Source: Streptomycetaceae bacterium (GTDB lineage: Bacteria; Actinomycetota; Actinomycetes; Nanopelagicales; Nanopelagicaceae). Taken from it: a stretch of DNA of 46,002 nt. Below, in pieces: positions 30,741 to 38,324 of the stretch. The DNA is taken from assembly GCA_027490815.1 (NCBI GenBank), contig JAIXXJ010000008.1:1-46002 (forward strand), read 5' to 3'. The translations under genes and the position numbers were made by a program. A model generated the notes under the pieces. The model was not told the DNA's origin, ran no database searches, and saw only the letters and a program-made list of their open reading frames with translations. Within the stretch, counting starts at the first letter, position 1, and every line of letters begins with the position of its first letter.

Positions 30741-31765
30741 GCTCTAAGCAACTTTGCAGTAACGGGTAAACCGTTTTTTAGTGCAGATTCCTCTGCAGCT
30801 TGCATAATTGCAACAACATCTCGAGATTGTGTTGATGTCACAGACATTGTCTTGCCCTCATTAATTCTTGCAACAAGTGATTCATGAAATGCATAGGGTT
30901 TCAATGACTTAAGCTCAATAGCTTCAACGCTGCCATCGGCGCGGTGAACAGAGATTTTTGCCGGAAGATCGGCCACTGATTCCCCAGCGCTTAAATCCCA
31001 ATCCCCCACTATCGAACCCTTTGTTCCGAGAATAAAGTATTTAGGCTTTCGAGCTGCGGCCAGATCAGAATTTGTAAAGATTGCTTGAACTCCGTCTGTA
31101 AATGTAAGTGTTACTTGTGCATGGTCAGCATTTGTTACGTGATTCCATACTCGTTTTTGATTAAGTCCAGTTACATATTGAAGTGGTGATGAAATAATAT
31201 CCAAAATCTGATCAATAAAGTGGCTGCCCCAGTCAAATATTGCACCACCTGAAACTGCAACATCTGAGTGCCAATACGAACACGGCTTTGAATATCCACC
31301 CACAAAACTTTCGTAATGAAAGACTTCACCGATTGCACCGGAATCAATTAAGGATTTTATGGTCACAAAATCTGCATCAAATCGACGATTTTGATAGACA
31401 ACGAGTAAAAGTTGGGATGTATCAGCGATCGCCATTAGCTCATCACACTCTTTAGTTGTCAGAGCCATTGGTTTTTCTAGTACAACATTTATTCCACGCG
31501 TTAACGCTTCTTTAGCCCAATAAAAATGCGAGTTAGGTGGTGTTGAGACAACCACAAGATCTATTTCTCCAGAGTCAAGCATCGCCTTTGCATCATTAAA
31601 GCCTTTGGCATTTGGAGCGATTTGAAGCGCTGCATCTACTCGCTCTGGATTAGTGTCACAAACCGCAGAAAGAACCATCCCTGGTGTTGAGAGCAAAGCT
31701 CTATTGTGTTCATCACCAATTGCGCCATAGGCCAACAACGCCGTTCTAATATCTGCTTTAGGCAA
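30737..31765 (-). CDS. Gfo/Idh/MocA family oxidoreductase
   Basis: A 342-aa second member of the family, upstream in the same operon. It has LLAYGAIGDEHNRAL at 10-24 in place of a classic GxGxxG (the loop here is GAIGDEH), the VLEKPMALT motif near 95-103 and GGAIFDWGSHFIDQ near 172-185 with the usual Asp and His. The altered nucleotide loop is unusual but the second glycine is kept. Start is TTG at 31765 with a GAGGAG ribosome site. Together the two may oxidise and re-reduce a sugar or cyclitol. Confidence 0.86.
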   Translation of the reverse strand: MPKADIRTALLAYGAIGDEHNRALLSTPGMVLSAVCDTNPERVDAALQIAPNAKGFNDAKAMLDSGEIDLVVVSTPPNSHFYWAKEALTRGINVVLEKPMALTTKECDELMAIADTSQLLLVVYQNRRFDADFVTIKSLIDSGAIGEVFHYESFVGGYSKPCSYWHSDVAVSGGAIFDWGSHFIDQILDIISSPLQYVTGLNQKRVWNHVTNADHAQVTLTFTDGVQAIFTNSDLAAARKPKYFILGTKGSIVGDWDLSAGESVADLPAKISVHRADGSVEAIELKSLKPYAFHESLVARINEGKTMSVTSTQSRDVVAIMQAAEESALKNGLPVTAKLLRA

Positions 31766-31856
31766 TCCGAATGCTCCTCATGTTTTTTTAACCTGCGCAA
31801 GGTTACCCGTGTAGTGAACAAGATGCGCGATAGAACTGTTGTTGTTGACCCTCAGT

Positions 31857-32459
31857 TCAGTCAAAAATTGGACCAACAGTCCTTGAACGCTTAATCTCAA
31901 AAAAACCAGGATATGAAGCAGAAAGAACCACTCCATCCCATAGTTTTCCTGCTTCTTCACCTTTAGGTGCAGGAGAAATTACTGGACCAAAAAATCCAAT
32001 CCCATTGATTGTAATAATCGGCGTTCCTACATCATCACCAACTAGTTTTATTCCTCGTTCATGGCTTTGGATGATCTCTTTGTCCCAATCCGAGTTATTC
32101 ATCTCTTGGGCAAATTTTGAATCTACGCCAATCTCATTAAGGGCATCAATTAAAAGATCTTGTGAGACGCTCTCTTTTTGGACATGAATACGAGTGCTAA
32201 TTGCTGTATAGAGCGGCAAAGTTTTTTCCTTGCCAAACTGATTTTCAACGGCTTTGATAACACGGGTGCAAGACCAAGAATTAGCAAAGATAGTTTTATA
32301 TCGTTCAGGCATTTCTCTATCTCTGTTTAAATGAGGCAAACTAAAAATGTTCCAAGAAATTTCAATGTCACGAACTTTTGAAACTTCTAGGATCCATCTG
32401 GAAGTAATGAAGGCCCATGGGCACATTGGATCAAACCAAAATTCAGCTTTTGTATGCAT
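31857..32459 (-). CDS. DsbA-family protein, mycothiol-dependent nitroreductase (Rv2466c)-like
   Basis: A 200-aa thioredoxin-fold protein. The N-terminus FWFDPMCPWAFITSRWILEV resembles the actinobacterial Rv2466c family, which uses mycothiol; C13 is kept, but the motif is CPWA, so there is no resolving cysteine at the fourth place. The VGTPIITINGIGFFGPV segment near 145-161 holds the cis-proline. The likely role is mycothiol-dependent reduction or redox defence. The -10 box TAGAAT is six bases before the ATG. It is divergent from the GNAT gene. Confidence 0.75.
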   Translation of the reverse strand: MHTKAEFWFDPMCPWAFITSRWILEVSKVRDIEISWNIFSLPHLNRDREMPERYKTIFANSWSCTRVIKAVENQFGKEKTLPLYTAISTRIHVQKESVSQDLLIDALNEIGVDSKFAQEMNNSDWDKEIIQSHERGIKLVGDDVGTPIITINGIGFFGPVISPAPKGEEAGKLWDGVVLSASYPGFFEIKRSRTVGPIFD

Positions 32460-32465
32460 GTGCCG

Positions 32466-32471
32466 ATTCTA
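32466..32471 (-). promoter_or_regulatory. -10 box of the Rv2466c-like gene (leaderless)
   Basis: TAGAAT, then CGGCAC, then the ATG at 32459 on the minus strand. Confidence 0.55.
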
Positions 32472-32555
32472 CTGGGCAAAATGTATGTCATTACCTGGCC
32501 GGAACAAGAGGAACCGTTGAACATTTACCAAAGGAGTTCCGGTGGATGTGTTTGG

Positions 32556-32561
32556 TAGCCT
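32556..32561 (+). promoter_or_regulatory. -10 box of the GNAT gene (leaderless)
   Basis: TAGCCT, then TTGGTT, then the ATG at 32568. This geometry favours the ATG over the in-frame TTG at 32562. Confidence 0.5.
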
Positions 32562-32567
32562 TTGGTT

Positions 32568-33014
32568 ATGAACCTGTCCATTCGACCAGTAGATCTGGGC
32601 GATAAAGAGCGTTGGCTCCAACTGTGGAAGGGGTATCTAACTTTCTACAAAACTGAGTTTTCAGCCGATAAAACTGAAGTTACGTGGAAGCGTTTACTTG
32701 ATCCCAACTTTAATCTTTATTGCCTAGTGGCCGAACGTGATGGTCAGATCATGGGAATGACTACTTTCAACTTTCAAAATTCAACGTGGTCAGAAAACGG
32801 TCAATGCCTATTGGAGGATCTATTCGTTGATCAGAGCATCCGCGGACAGGGAATAGGTCGAGCCTTAATCGATGCAGTGATTAATGAGGCTAAAGCACGT
32901 GGTTGCTCACGGGTCTATTGGAACACTGATGAAACAAATCAAACTGCACGAAAGCTATACGACACTTATGTATTGGAATCAGGCAAACGTCAGTATCGAG
33001 TTCCAATAATTTAG
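32568..33014 (+). CDS. GNAT family N-acetyltransferase
   Basis: A 148-aa acetyl-CoA-dependent transferase. It begins with the family's NLSIRPVDLGDKERWLQLW, has the acetyl-CoA loop RGQGIGRALID near 103-113, and ends with the usual YWNTDETNQTARKLYDTY helix-strand region. Substrate unknown; similar proteins acetylate small amines or amino acids. The next gene on the opposite strand ends eight bases away. Confidence 0.88.
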   Translation: MNLSIRPVDLGDKERWLQLWKGYLTFYKTEFSADKTEVTWKRLLDPNFNLYCLVAERDGQIMGMTTFNFQNSTWSENGQCLLEDLFVDQSIRGQGIGRALIDAVINEAKARGCSRVYWNTDETNQTARKLYDTYVLESGKRQYRVPII

Positions 33015-33022
33015 TGCTTTAG

Positions 33023-33859
33023 CTAGGTGTTCCAAGCAAAATTCTTGCCCAGAATCGACTGTAGTGCCTGATTTTCCCCTGCATAGATTTCTTGAAGAAA
33101 CTCTCGATCGGCATCCAACATATCTGGAACTTTCAAATCAACTAAATACTTTTTTGAGATTTTCGACTTTCTCGAATAGCTAATCAATTTACTCTTAAAG
33201 ATTGCTTCGTTTATCTTTGGAAATCTACTTGCCCGTGCAACATTGCGCTTTGGAAAATCCAACTGACGATCCCCATAAGTAATGCTGGAATTTGGAAGAA
33301 GAAACTTAAGGACTCCTTGAAGCTGTTCATTGGTCTGACTCAAAGTAGATTCAAAACTTAAAACATGGAGTTGCTCGAGGGGGAAAAAATCAAGGTAGCG
33401 AGCAATTTGCTGGGAATAATGCCCCGGAGTAACAACATCTCCAAAGGGTTTCCCTTGATTAATTTTATAATTTCGAACTGCATCACCAAAAGTCGTCTTA
33501 GCTGAAATTGCCCCTATCCGGCGTCCGTGCCAATAAGCAGAATAAGCGCGATCAATGGGATTTCTTAAAATCGCGATAATTTTTACTTCAGGAAAGTGCT
33601 TGTGAATTCGCCCAGGTGCTTCTTTGCTTACAAGATAACTGGGAGATTTTTCTCCCTTAATCTGATGTGGCAAAGCCTCAGCAAATTTTTCAAGGTATTC
33701 ACCAAGGCCTGCTCCATCTTGGTAATGAGCATCAGTATTCCAAAAATGGCGCTCACGCTTGAGAATGAAAATTTCTTCATTTTGTTCACCAAGAAATGCT
33801 CGCAGGCTAGTTGAACCAGACTTTTGAGCACCGATGATCAGAAAATCTAAAGCGCTCAT
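33023..33859 (-). CDS. Sulfotransferase domain protein
   Basis: A 278-aa PAPS-dependent sulfotransferase. The 5'-phosphosulfate loop is GAQKSGSTSLRAFL (10-23) and the 3'-phosphate motif is RNPIDRAYSAYWH near 98-110, as in heparan-type sulfotransferases. It would sulfate a carbohydrate, glycolipid or similar acceptor, perhaps a surface molecule; no acceptor is shown. The -10 box TAGGCT lies six bases before the ATG, so it is likely leaderless. Plain single-gene unit between convergent and divergent neighbours. Confidence 0.87.
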   Translation of the reverse strand: MSALDFLIIGAQKSGSTSLRAFLGEQNEEIFILKRERHFWNTDAHYQDGAGLGEYLEKFAEALPHQIKGEKSPSYLVSKEAPGRIHKHFPEVKIIAILRNPIDRAYSAYWHGRRIGAISAKTTFGDAVRNYKINQGKPFGDVVTPGHYSQQIARYLDFFPLEQLHVLSFESTLSQTNEQLQGVLKFLLPNSSITYGDRQLDFPKRNVARASRFPKINEAIFKSKLISYSRKSKISKKYLVDLKVPDMLDADREFLQEIYAGENQALQSILGKNFAWNT

Positions 33860-33865
33860 TTCAAA

Positions 33866-33871
33866 AGCCTA
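33866..33871 (-). promoter_or_regulatory. -10 box of the sulfotransferase gene (leaderless)
   Basis: TAGGCT, then TTTGAA, then the ATG at 33859 on the minus strand. Confidence 0.5.
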
Positions 33872-33944
33872 TGGGAGATTGGAATGATTAGAAGATCAAT
33901 GCCTCACGTGTCTGCCTAAAGATCACTGAAAGTTGCTACAGGAG

Positions 33945-34052
33945 TGCCTTTCCAGGCAAAGGCATGAATCACACAAGCCTCGAATCAAGGCCCAGAGAGG
34001 TAGCACCAATTGATCAGGCTTGAGAGATGGCACCAGATGATTTGGTGTTCTC
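33945..34052 (+). ncRNA. Candidate structured RNA or leader before the DUF2202 gene
   Basis: Three hairpins follow one another in a 259-bp stretch without genes. (1) TGCCTTT (33945-33951) with AAAGGCA (33958-33964). (2) CAAGCCT (33974-33980) with AGGCTTG (34016-34022), enclosing ATCAA (33984-33988) with TTGAT (34010-34014). (3) GAGA (34024-34027) and CACCA (34031-34035) with TGGTG (34043-34047) and TCTC (34049-34052). No known riboswitch or RNA family was recognised. It could be a leader of the DUF2202 gene 67 bases downstream, a small RNA, or chance. Strand is assumed from that gene. Confidence 0.35.
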
Positions 34053-34118
34053 AGTGATTAATTGATGTGACTCTATGCGCGTATCACTTGATACCTTTTC
34101 CACTCGCTTAGGAGCAAT

Positions 34119-34628
34119 ATGAAGAACAAGATTATTTCAGTCTCGGCATTAATCGCAGTAACAATTCTCGGATCAGGTCTCCCAGCATATTCAGCAGTTC
34201 CTTACACATCTGCGGCACTTCAGAGCAGACTTAAATACATGGTTGAAGAGGAAAAGCTAGCTCGTGATGTTTACACAGTGCTAGCAAAGTCTTCTGCCTA
34301 TCCTAAGTTCAGAAACATTGCTAATGCAGAACAGTTCCATCTAGATCAAATGTCAATTGTTTTAGAAAATTATGGACTTTGGAATCCAACGTTAAAGCGT
34401 AAGCCAGGTGTCTTTTTCAATACAGAACTAAGTGCTCTCTATAAGACTTTGATCACTAAGGGTCAGCTATCTGCCCTTGATGCAATCCAGGTTGGCATCA
34501 TTATTGAAGAAAAAGATATTGCTGACTTAACAACGATGGAAGCCTTAATTACACAAGAAGATATTCAATTTGTTGTTAACTACTTAAAGGCGGGTTCACA
34601 GAACCACTTGGCAGCATTTAAACGCTAA
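34119..34628 (+). CDS. DUF2202 ferritin-like secreted protein
   Basis: A 169-aa protein with a signal peptide of about 25 residues (MKNKIISVSALIAVTILGSG) and the DUF2202 pattern: MVEEEKLARDVY near 42-53, NIANAEQFHLDQM near 67-79, and IIEEKDIADL near 127-136. The paired EExxxARD, ExxH and EExD motifs are those of a diiron four-helix bundle, so it may bind metal outside the membrane; its job is unknown. AGGAG lies before the ATG. A hairpin follows the stop. Confidence 0.82.
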   Translation: MKNKIISVSALIAVTILGSGLPAYSAVPYTSAALQSRLKYMVEEEKLARDVYTVLAKSSAYPKFRNIANAEQFHLDQMSIVLENYGLWNPTLKRKPGVFFNTELSALYKTLITKGQLSALDAIQVGIIIEEKDIADLTTMEALITQEDIQFVVNYLKAGSQNHLAAFKR

Positions 34629-34638
34629 ACCTAGGGAG

Positions 34639-34664
34639 TCTGGGGGTGTATTTGCGCCCCCAGA
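34639..34664 (+). terminator. Hairpin terminator after the DUF2202 gene
   Basis: TCTGGGGG (34639-34646) pairs with CCCCCAGA (34657-34664) across a 10-base loop, 11 bases after the stop codon. There is no good T run afterwards, so it may slow or partly stop transcription, or protect the 3' end. Confidence 0.55.
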
Positions 34665-34692
34665 TATATAGAACCAGTTGAACTGTTTAATG

Positions 34693-34698
34693 TAAAGT
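34693..34698 (+). promoter_or_regulatory. -10 box of the AlkD-like gene (leaderless)
   Basis: TAAAGT, then TTTCTT, then the ATG at 34705. Confidence 0.5.
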
Positions 34699-34704
34699 TT
34701 TCTT

Positions 34705-35415
34705 ATGTCTGCAGCTAGAGTTATAAAAGCGATACAGGATGAGGCAAGCCCGACCCAAGCCAGACACTTACAAAGATTCTTTAAAACATCAAAGGGCGAA
34801 TATGGGCATGGCGATATTTTCTTGGGCGTTACGGTCCCGCAGACAAGAAAAATTGCCAATGAATACAAAGATTTATCACTGCCCCAAATAGATAAGCTGA
34901 TGGCCTCTAAGTTTCATGAGGTTCGCTTCTGTGGTTTAGTGATCCTGACGCTTCAATTCAAGTCATCTTCAGAATCGACTGTCCACAAAAAGATATTTGA
35001 TTTCTACTTAAAACAGGTAAAGGCAGAGCGAGTAAACAATTGGGATCTAGTAGATGTAAGTGCACCCATCATTGGTCAATATTTGATTGGATTAGGCTCA
35101 AGCAACCAATTACTTCTTAAACTTGCAAGGAGTAAATCCCTGTGGCAAAGACGGGTTGCAATTGTCTTTACCTTTGCCTTTATCCGAGAAGCAATTCCAA
35201 AGCCAACTGTTGTTGTTGCCCAGGTGCTACTAGGTGATGAACAAGATTTGATTCACAAGGCCACGGGTTGGATGCTCCGTGAAATGGGTAAACGCAATCC
35301 AATCGAACTAAGGAGATTCTTAGAGACAAATGTTTCTGTGATGCCAAGGACCATGCTTCGCTATGCCATTGAGAAATTCTCGGAAACTGAGCGCAAGAAA
35401 TGGCTAGCAAAGTGA
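34705..35415 (+). CDS. DNA alkylation repair protein, AlkD-like
   Basis: A 236-aa HEAT-like helical protein of the AlkD family, DNA glycosylases that remove N3- and N7-alkylated bases. Diagnostic are the GVTVPQTRKIANEY segment near 45-58, the NNWDLVDVSAP stretch near 111-121 containing the catalytic-region W and D, the SLWQRRVAIVFTFAFIR near 145-161, and GWMLREMGKRNP near 190-201. It begins without a leader (TAAAGT six bases before ATG). The heliorhodopsin gene follows on the same strand after 126 bases, which probably contains a separate promoter. Confidence 0.88.
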   Translation: MSAARVIKAIQDEASPTQARHLQRFFKTSKGEYGHGDIFLGVTVPQTRKIANEYKDLSLPQIDKLMASKFHEVRFCGLVILTLQFKSSSESTVHKKIFDFYLKQVKAERVNNWDLVDVSAPIIGQYLIGLGSSNQLLLKLARSKSLWQRRVAIVFTFAFIREAIPKPTVVVAQVLLGDEQDLIHKATGWMLREMGKRNPIELRRFLETNVSVMPRTMLRYAIEKFSETERKKWLAK

Positions 35416-35478
35416 GCATGGTGTCTTTGTTTAATTACAGCCATCTGTGTCACGCCTTATAAATATCGCCTTAAATGT

Positions 35479-35484
35479 TAAACT
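35479..35484 (+). promoter_or_regulatory. Possible -10 box of the heliorhodopsin gene
   Basis: TAAACT would place the start of transcription near 35490, after the in-frame ATG at 35488 and about 50 bases before the ATG at 35542 that carries a ribosome site. There is no clear -35 box, so this is a weak call. Confidence 0.35.
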
Positions 35485-35541
35485 TAAATGAAATTGAGCT
35501 CAATTAATGCCTATCAAATGTTCCTCTATAAGGAGATGCGA

Positions 35542-36336
35542 ATGTCAGCAACAAATGCAGTAATTGCTACTGGAGTTACCACTGAAAAATTAGCCAATGT
35601 TCGTAAATGGAACCTGACGCTAACAATTCTCCACTTTGGGCAGGCAATAGCCATGTTGCTCCTTACAAATGATTTTGCACTTAAGGTACTTAGCTCATTT
35701 CCAGCTGGTCCCCCAGGAACAGAGGGGTTAGTTACTTCAACCCTTTTTGAAGTTCGAGTTGGCTGGGTAATAGGCGCATTCCTTGCATTAGCTGGTTTAG
35801 ATCATTTGCTCACATCAACATTTGCACGAAACACATATGAAACCGACCTTAAAAAGGGAATCAACCGCTTTCGCTGGGCTGAATACTCAATTAGCGCATC
35901 TCTCATGGTTGCGATTATCAGTATGTACTGGGGAATTTTGACTCTTGCAGCATTGGTGGCCGTCGTTGGCGCGAATATTGCGATGATTCTATTTGGTTGG
36001 CTGCAAGAGAAAATGAACCCGCCAGGTCGCACTTCAACAACAATGATGCCATTCTGGTTTGGAACACTTGCTGGAATTACGCCGTGGTTAGCAATGGCAG
36101 TAAATATCTCTCAAATCCCTCTAGATGAAGCACCTGATGGGCTTTTCTTAATCATGATCGTTCAAGCTATTTTCTTTTTCTGTTTTGGCCTGAATCAGTG
36201 GTTGCAGTATCGCGGAGTCGGAAAATGGACTAATTACATGTTTGGTGAAAAGACTTACTTAGTCTTAAGCCTTGGTGCTAAATCACTTCTAGCCTGGCAA
36301 ATCTTTGCTGTTTCGCTTATTCCTATAGCTAACTAG
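35542..36336 (+). CDS. Heliorhodopsin
   Basis: A 264-aa seven-helix retinal protein of the heliorhodopsin family, which sits in the membrane with inverted topology compared with type-1 rhodopsins and does not pump ions in the cases studied. The retinal Schiff-base lysine is K247 in SLGAKSLLAWQIF, the counterion is E114 in RWAEYSISASLM, and H31 and H88 match the conserved histidine pair; ILFGWLQEK at about 149-157 is also typical. A longer frame begins at 35488, but AAGGAG stands directly before the ATG at 35542. No carotenoid or retinal synthesis gene lies in the window, so retinal must come from genes elsewhere or from outside. Confidence 0.95.
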   Translation: MSATNAVIATGVTTEKLANVRKWNLTLTILHFGQAIAMLLLTNDFALKVLSSFPAGPPGTEGLVTSTLFEVRVGWVIGAFLALAGLDHLLTSTFARNTYETDLKKGINRFRWAEYSISASLMVAIISMYWGILTLAALVAVVGANIAMILFGWLQEKMNPPGRTSTTMMPFWFGTLAGITPWLAMAVNISQIPLDEAPDGLFLIMIVQAIFFFCFGLNQWLQYRGVGKWTNYMFGEKTYLVLSLGAKSLLAWQIFAVSLIPIAN

Positions 36337-36357
36337 CTTTCTTGAGAAGTAGGTTAG

Positions 36358-37182
36358 TTAATTAATTTTTCTAATTTGGCGAATTTTTTCTGAAATAATC
36401 AGCCAAATTAGTGCTGGAATTAAATCAACGCTTCTTTTCACAAACCACTTCGTGCCATTTATCAACAGCCATTTGGTCTCTTTGCTCTTTGTGACGTCAA
36501 TTTTAGTTTCTAACTTCTTGCGTGAACGTCTAGGAAGCTCCATCTTTCTTCGCACTAGATCGGCAATAAGTTGATGCCCCTGTGGAGATGGATGCATGCG
36601 ATCTATATGCCACAGTCGTTTTTCGTGAGCGATCTTTGAATTCCATGTTGGGACAAAAAGGGCCAATCCTTTATCAGAAATCTCTGAGTAAATCTGATTG
36701 ATTATTGCTACTCGAGCGCAGAGTATCTTTCGCAGCACTATCGGTCCTGGCGCTGTACGCATCGGATTAGGTAATCCCAACAAAACAATCAAAGTTTTGG
36801 AGTTATCCAACATTTCAATTACTTTAAACAAAGATTCGCGAATCTCTTCGGGTGAAAAATCCCCCCGAAGCACATCGTTGGTGCCTATACAGATTAAAAC
36901 TAAATCTGGATCTAAAGCTTGTGCGGCACTGAGTTGATTTTTCACCAAATCCCTGGCTCTAGAACCATTTTTAGCAACGTTTATAAAGCGAGTTGCGTCT
37001 AGATCGTGGGCAAGTCTTCCAGCCCATCCTGCTCCCACCGATGGAATGGTGTCACCATGATCGCCAACCCCAAAAACAGAACTATCTCCCATTGCAATCA
37101 CTTTTAAATTGGTGACGTGACGAAGCTGATACAAAGGATTTCTATTGTGTAAACCACTCTGCTCGAATGTAGGAGTTGTCAT
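36358..37182 (-). CDS. SGNH/GDSL-type hydrolase
   Basis: A 274-aa esterase-like hydrolase. Block I GDSSVFG has the nucleophile S34, block III is GTND near 99-102, and block V DRMHPSPQGHQL near 194-205 holds the catalytic Asp and His. After about residue 215 comes a basic stretch and one hydrophobic helix (LIPALIWLIISEKI) near the C-terminus that may tie it to the membrane. It is the last gene of a three-gene operon with two glycosyltransferases (4-base overlaps), so a role in deacylating or acylating a glycolipid is inferred. Confidence 0.87.
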   Translation of the reverse strand: MTTPTFEQSGLHNRNPLYQLRHVTNLKVIAMGDSSVFGVGDHGDTIPSVGAGWAGRLAHDLDATRFINVAKNGSRARDLVKNQLSAAQALDPDLVLICIGTNDVLRGDFSPEEIRESLFKVIEMLDNSKTLIVLLGLPNPMRTAPGPIVLRKILCARVAIINQIYSEISDKGLALFVPTWNSKIAHEKRLWHIDRMHPSPQGHQLIADLVRRKMELPRRSRKKLETKIDVTKSKETKWLLINGTKWFVKRSVDLIPALIWLIISEKIRQIRKIN

Positions 37183-38324
37183 GCGGTGCGCTCCAATTCA
37201 TATAAATCAAGCAACATATCTGCACTTCTTTCCCAAGAGAAGGTTTCGGCGCGAGCACGGGCATGACTTCTGACAGATTCACGATCTAGATGTAAGAAAT
37301 CAATGATCTGATCACGCCACTGGGCCACATCACGAGGGAGTGCTGAACCTGACTTCAAACTAATAATTTCAGAGATAGCTGCTTCTTGGCGACAAATGAC
37401 TGGAGTACCTGATGCAAGTGATTCAAGTGCGGCTAGTCCAAATGTTTCAATGGGACCCACAGCCAAGAAGGCGCTGGCTTGTGACATTAACTTAGCAAGA
37501 AAATCTTTGTCTGCGACAAAGCCTAAAAGAATGACATTTAACTCTTCGCTTTCGATAATTCGTGCGATCTTTTTCTCCATCGGCCCAGATCCAGCGATAA
37601 CAATGGGAGTTTCAATGCCAAAATCGGCCAGAGATCTAGCAATCTCTAGAATAAATAGAGGGTCTTTCTCTTTAGATAAGCGTGTACAGGCCAACAAGAA
37701 TTGATCTGGAAGACTCCCGTAGAGATCAGAATTTGAATGTCTATTTGAGGGATCAAATACTTCTAAATCAACACCCAAAGGAATCGATACAAGCTGTGAA
37801 CTGTACGTGTTACTTATTTGCATCCCCAGATCCACAAACTCCCCTGCTGCAAAATTTGTAGTTGCAACTATTCGATCTACAGATTTTGATGTAAATATAT
37901 TCCAACGGCGAGTTAAGAAGTTTTTGTAAGGGATTAACTTTCCAAAGGCTTTCACAACTCCGTCTACACGCTCATGGGCGAAAAATACAGTTGGTATTTC
38001 TTTTTTTCGTGCCCAACGTGCAACGCGTAAAAGAGTCGTTCTGTCAGATACCTCTAAGACCTCCGGTTGGAAATTTTTTAGAATGTCTATAACTGCCCCA
38101 GTATTGAGAATTATCCGATAGCCACCGGAAAAGGGAATTCTCGGCGCAGCCACACTAATTGTTGTGATCGCCCCTGTCTTGGAATATTCACTCTTTGCTC
38201 CAGGTACTACTAGTAAAACTTCATGGCCTCTCAAGGCATACTCATGGCTTAGTTCACGCATTGCTGTTTTTAGTCCACCGCTTTTTGGACCATACATATT
38301 GGCGATGTGGGCTATGCGAGTCAT
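37179..38324 (-). CDS. Glycosyltransferase family 4
   Basis: A 381-aa GT-B enzyme. It has the N-terminal glycine-rich acceptor loop (MYGPKSGGLKTAMRE, 9-23) and the C-terminal nucleotide-sugar site with the E-x7-E motif ETFGLAALE near 285-293 followed by SGTPVI. Middle gene of the operon, overlapping both neighbours by 4 bases. The N-terminus recalls mannosyltransferases of actinobacterial lipid pathways, and the partner is MgtA-like, but the sugar transferred is not proven. Confidence 0.85.
   Translation of the reverse strand: MTRIAHIANMYGPKSGGLKTAMRELSHEYALRGHEVLLVVPGAKSEYSKTGAITTISVAAPRIPFSGGYRIILNTGAVIDILKNFQPEVLEVSDRTTLLRVARWARKKEIPTVFFAHERVDGVVKAFGKLIPYKNFLTRRWNIFTSKSVDRIVATTNFAAGEFVDLGMQISNTYSSQLVSIPLGVDLEVFDPSNRHSNSDLYGSLPDQFLLACTRLSKEKDPLFILEIARSLADFGIETPIVIAGSGPMEKKIARIIESEELNVILLGFVADKDFLAKLMSQASAFLAVGPIETFGLAALESLASGTPVICRQEAAISEIISLKSGSALPRDVAQWRDQIIDFLHLDRESVRSHARARAETFSWERSADMLLDLYELERTA

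Noticed and set aside
35488-35541. Longer N-terminus for the heliorhodopsin
   Set aside because: The 18 extra codons are not like family N-termini, and a strong ribosome site lies inside them right before the ATG at 35542.
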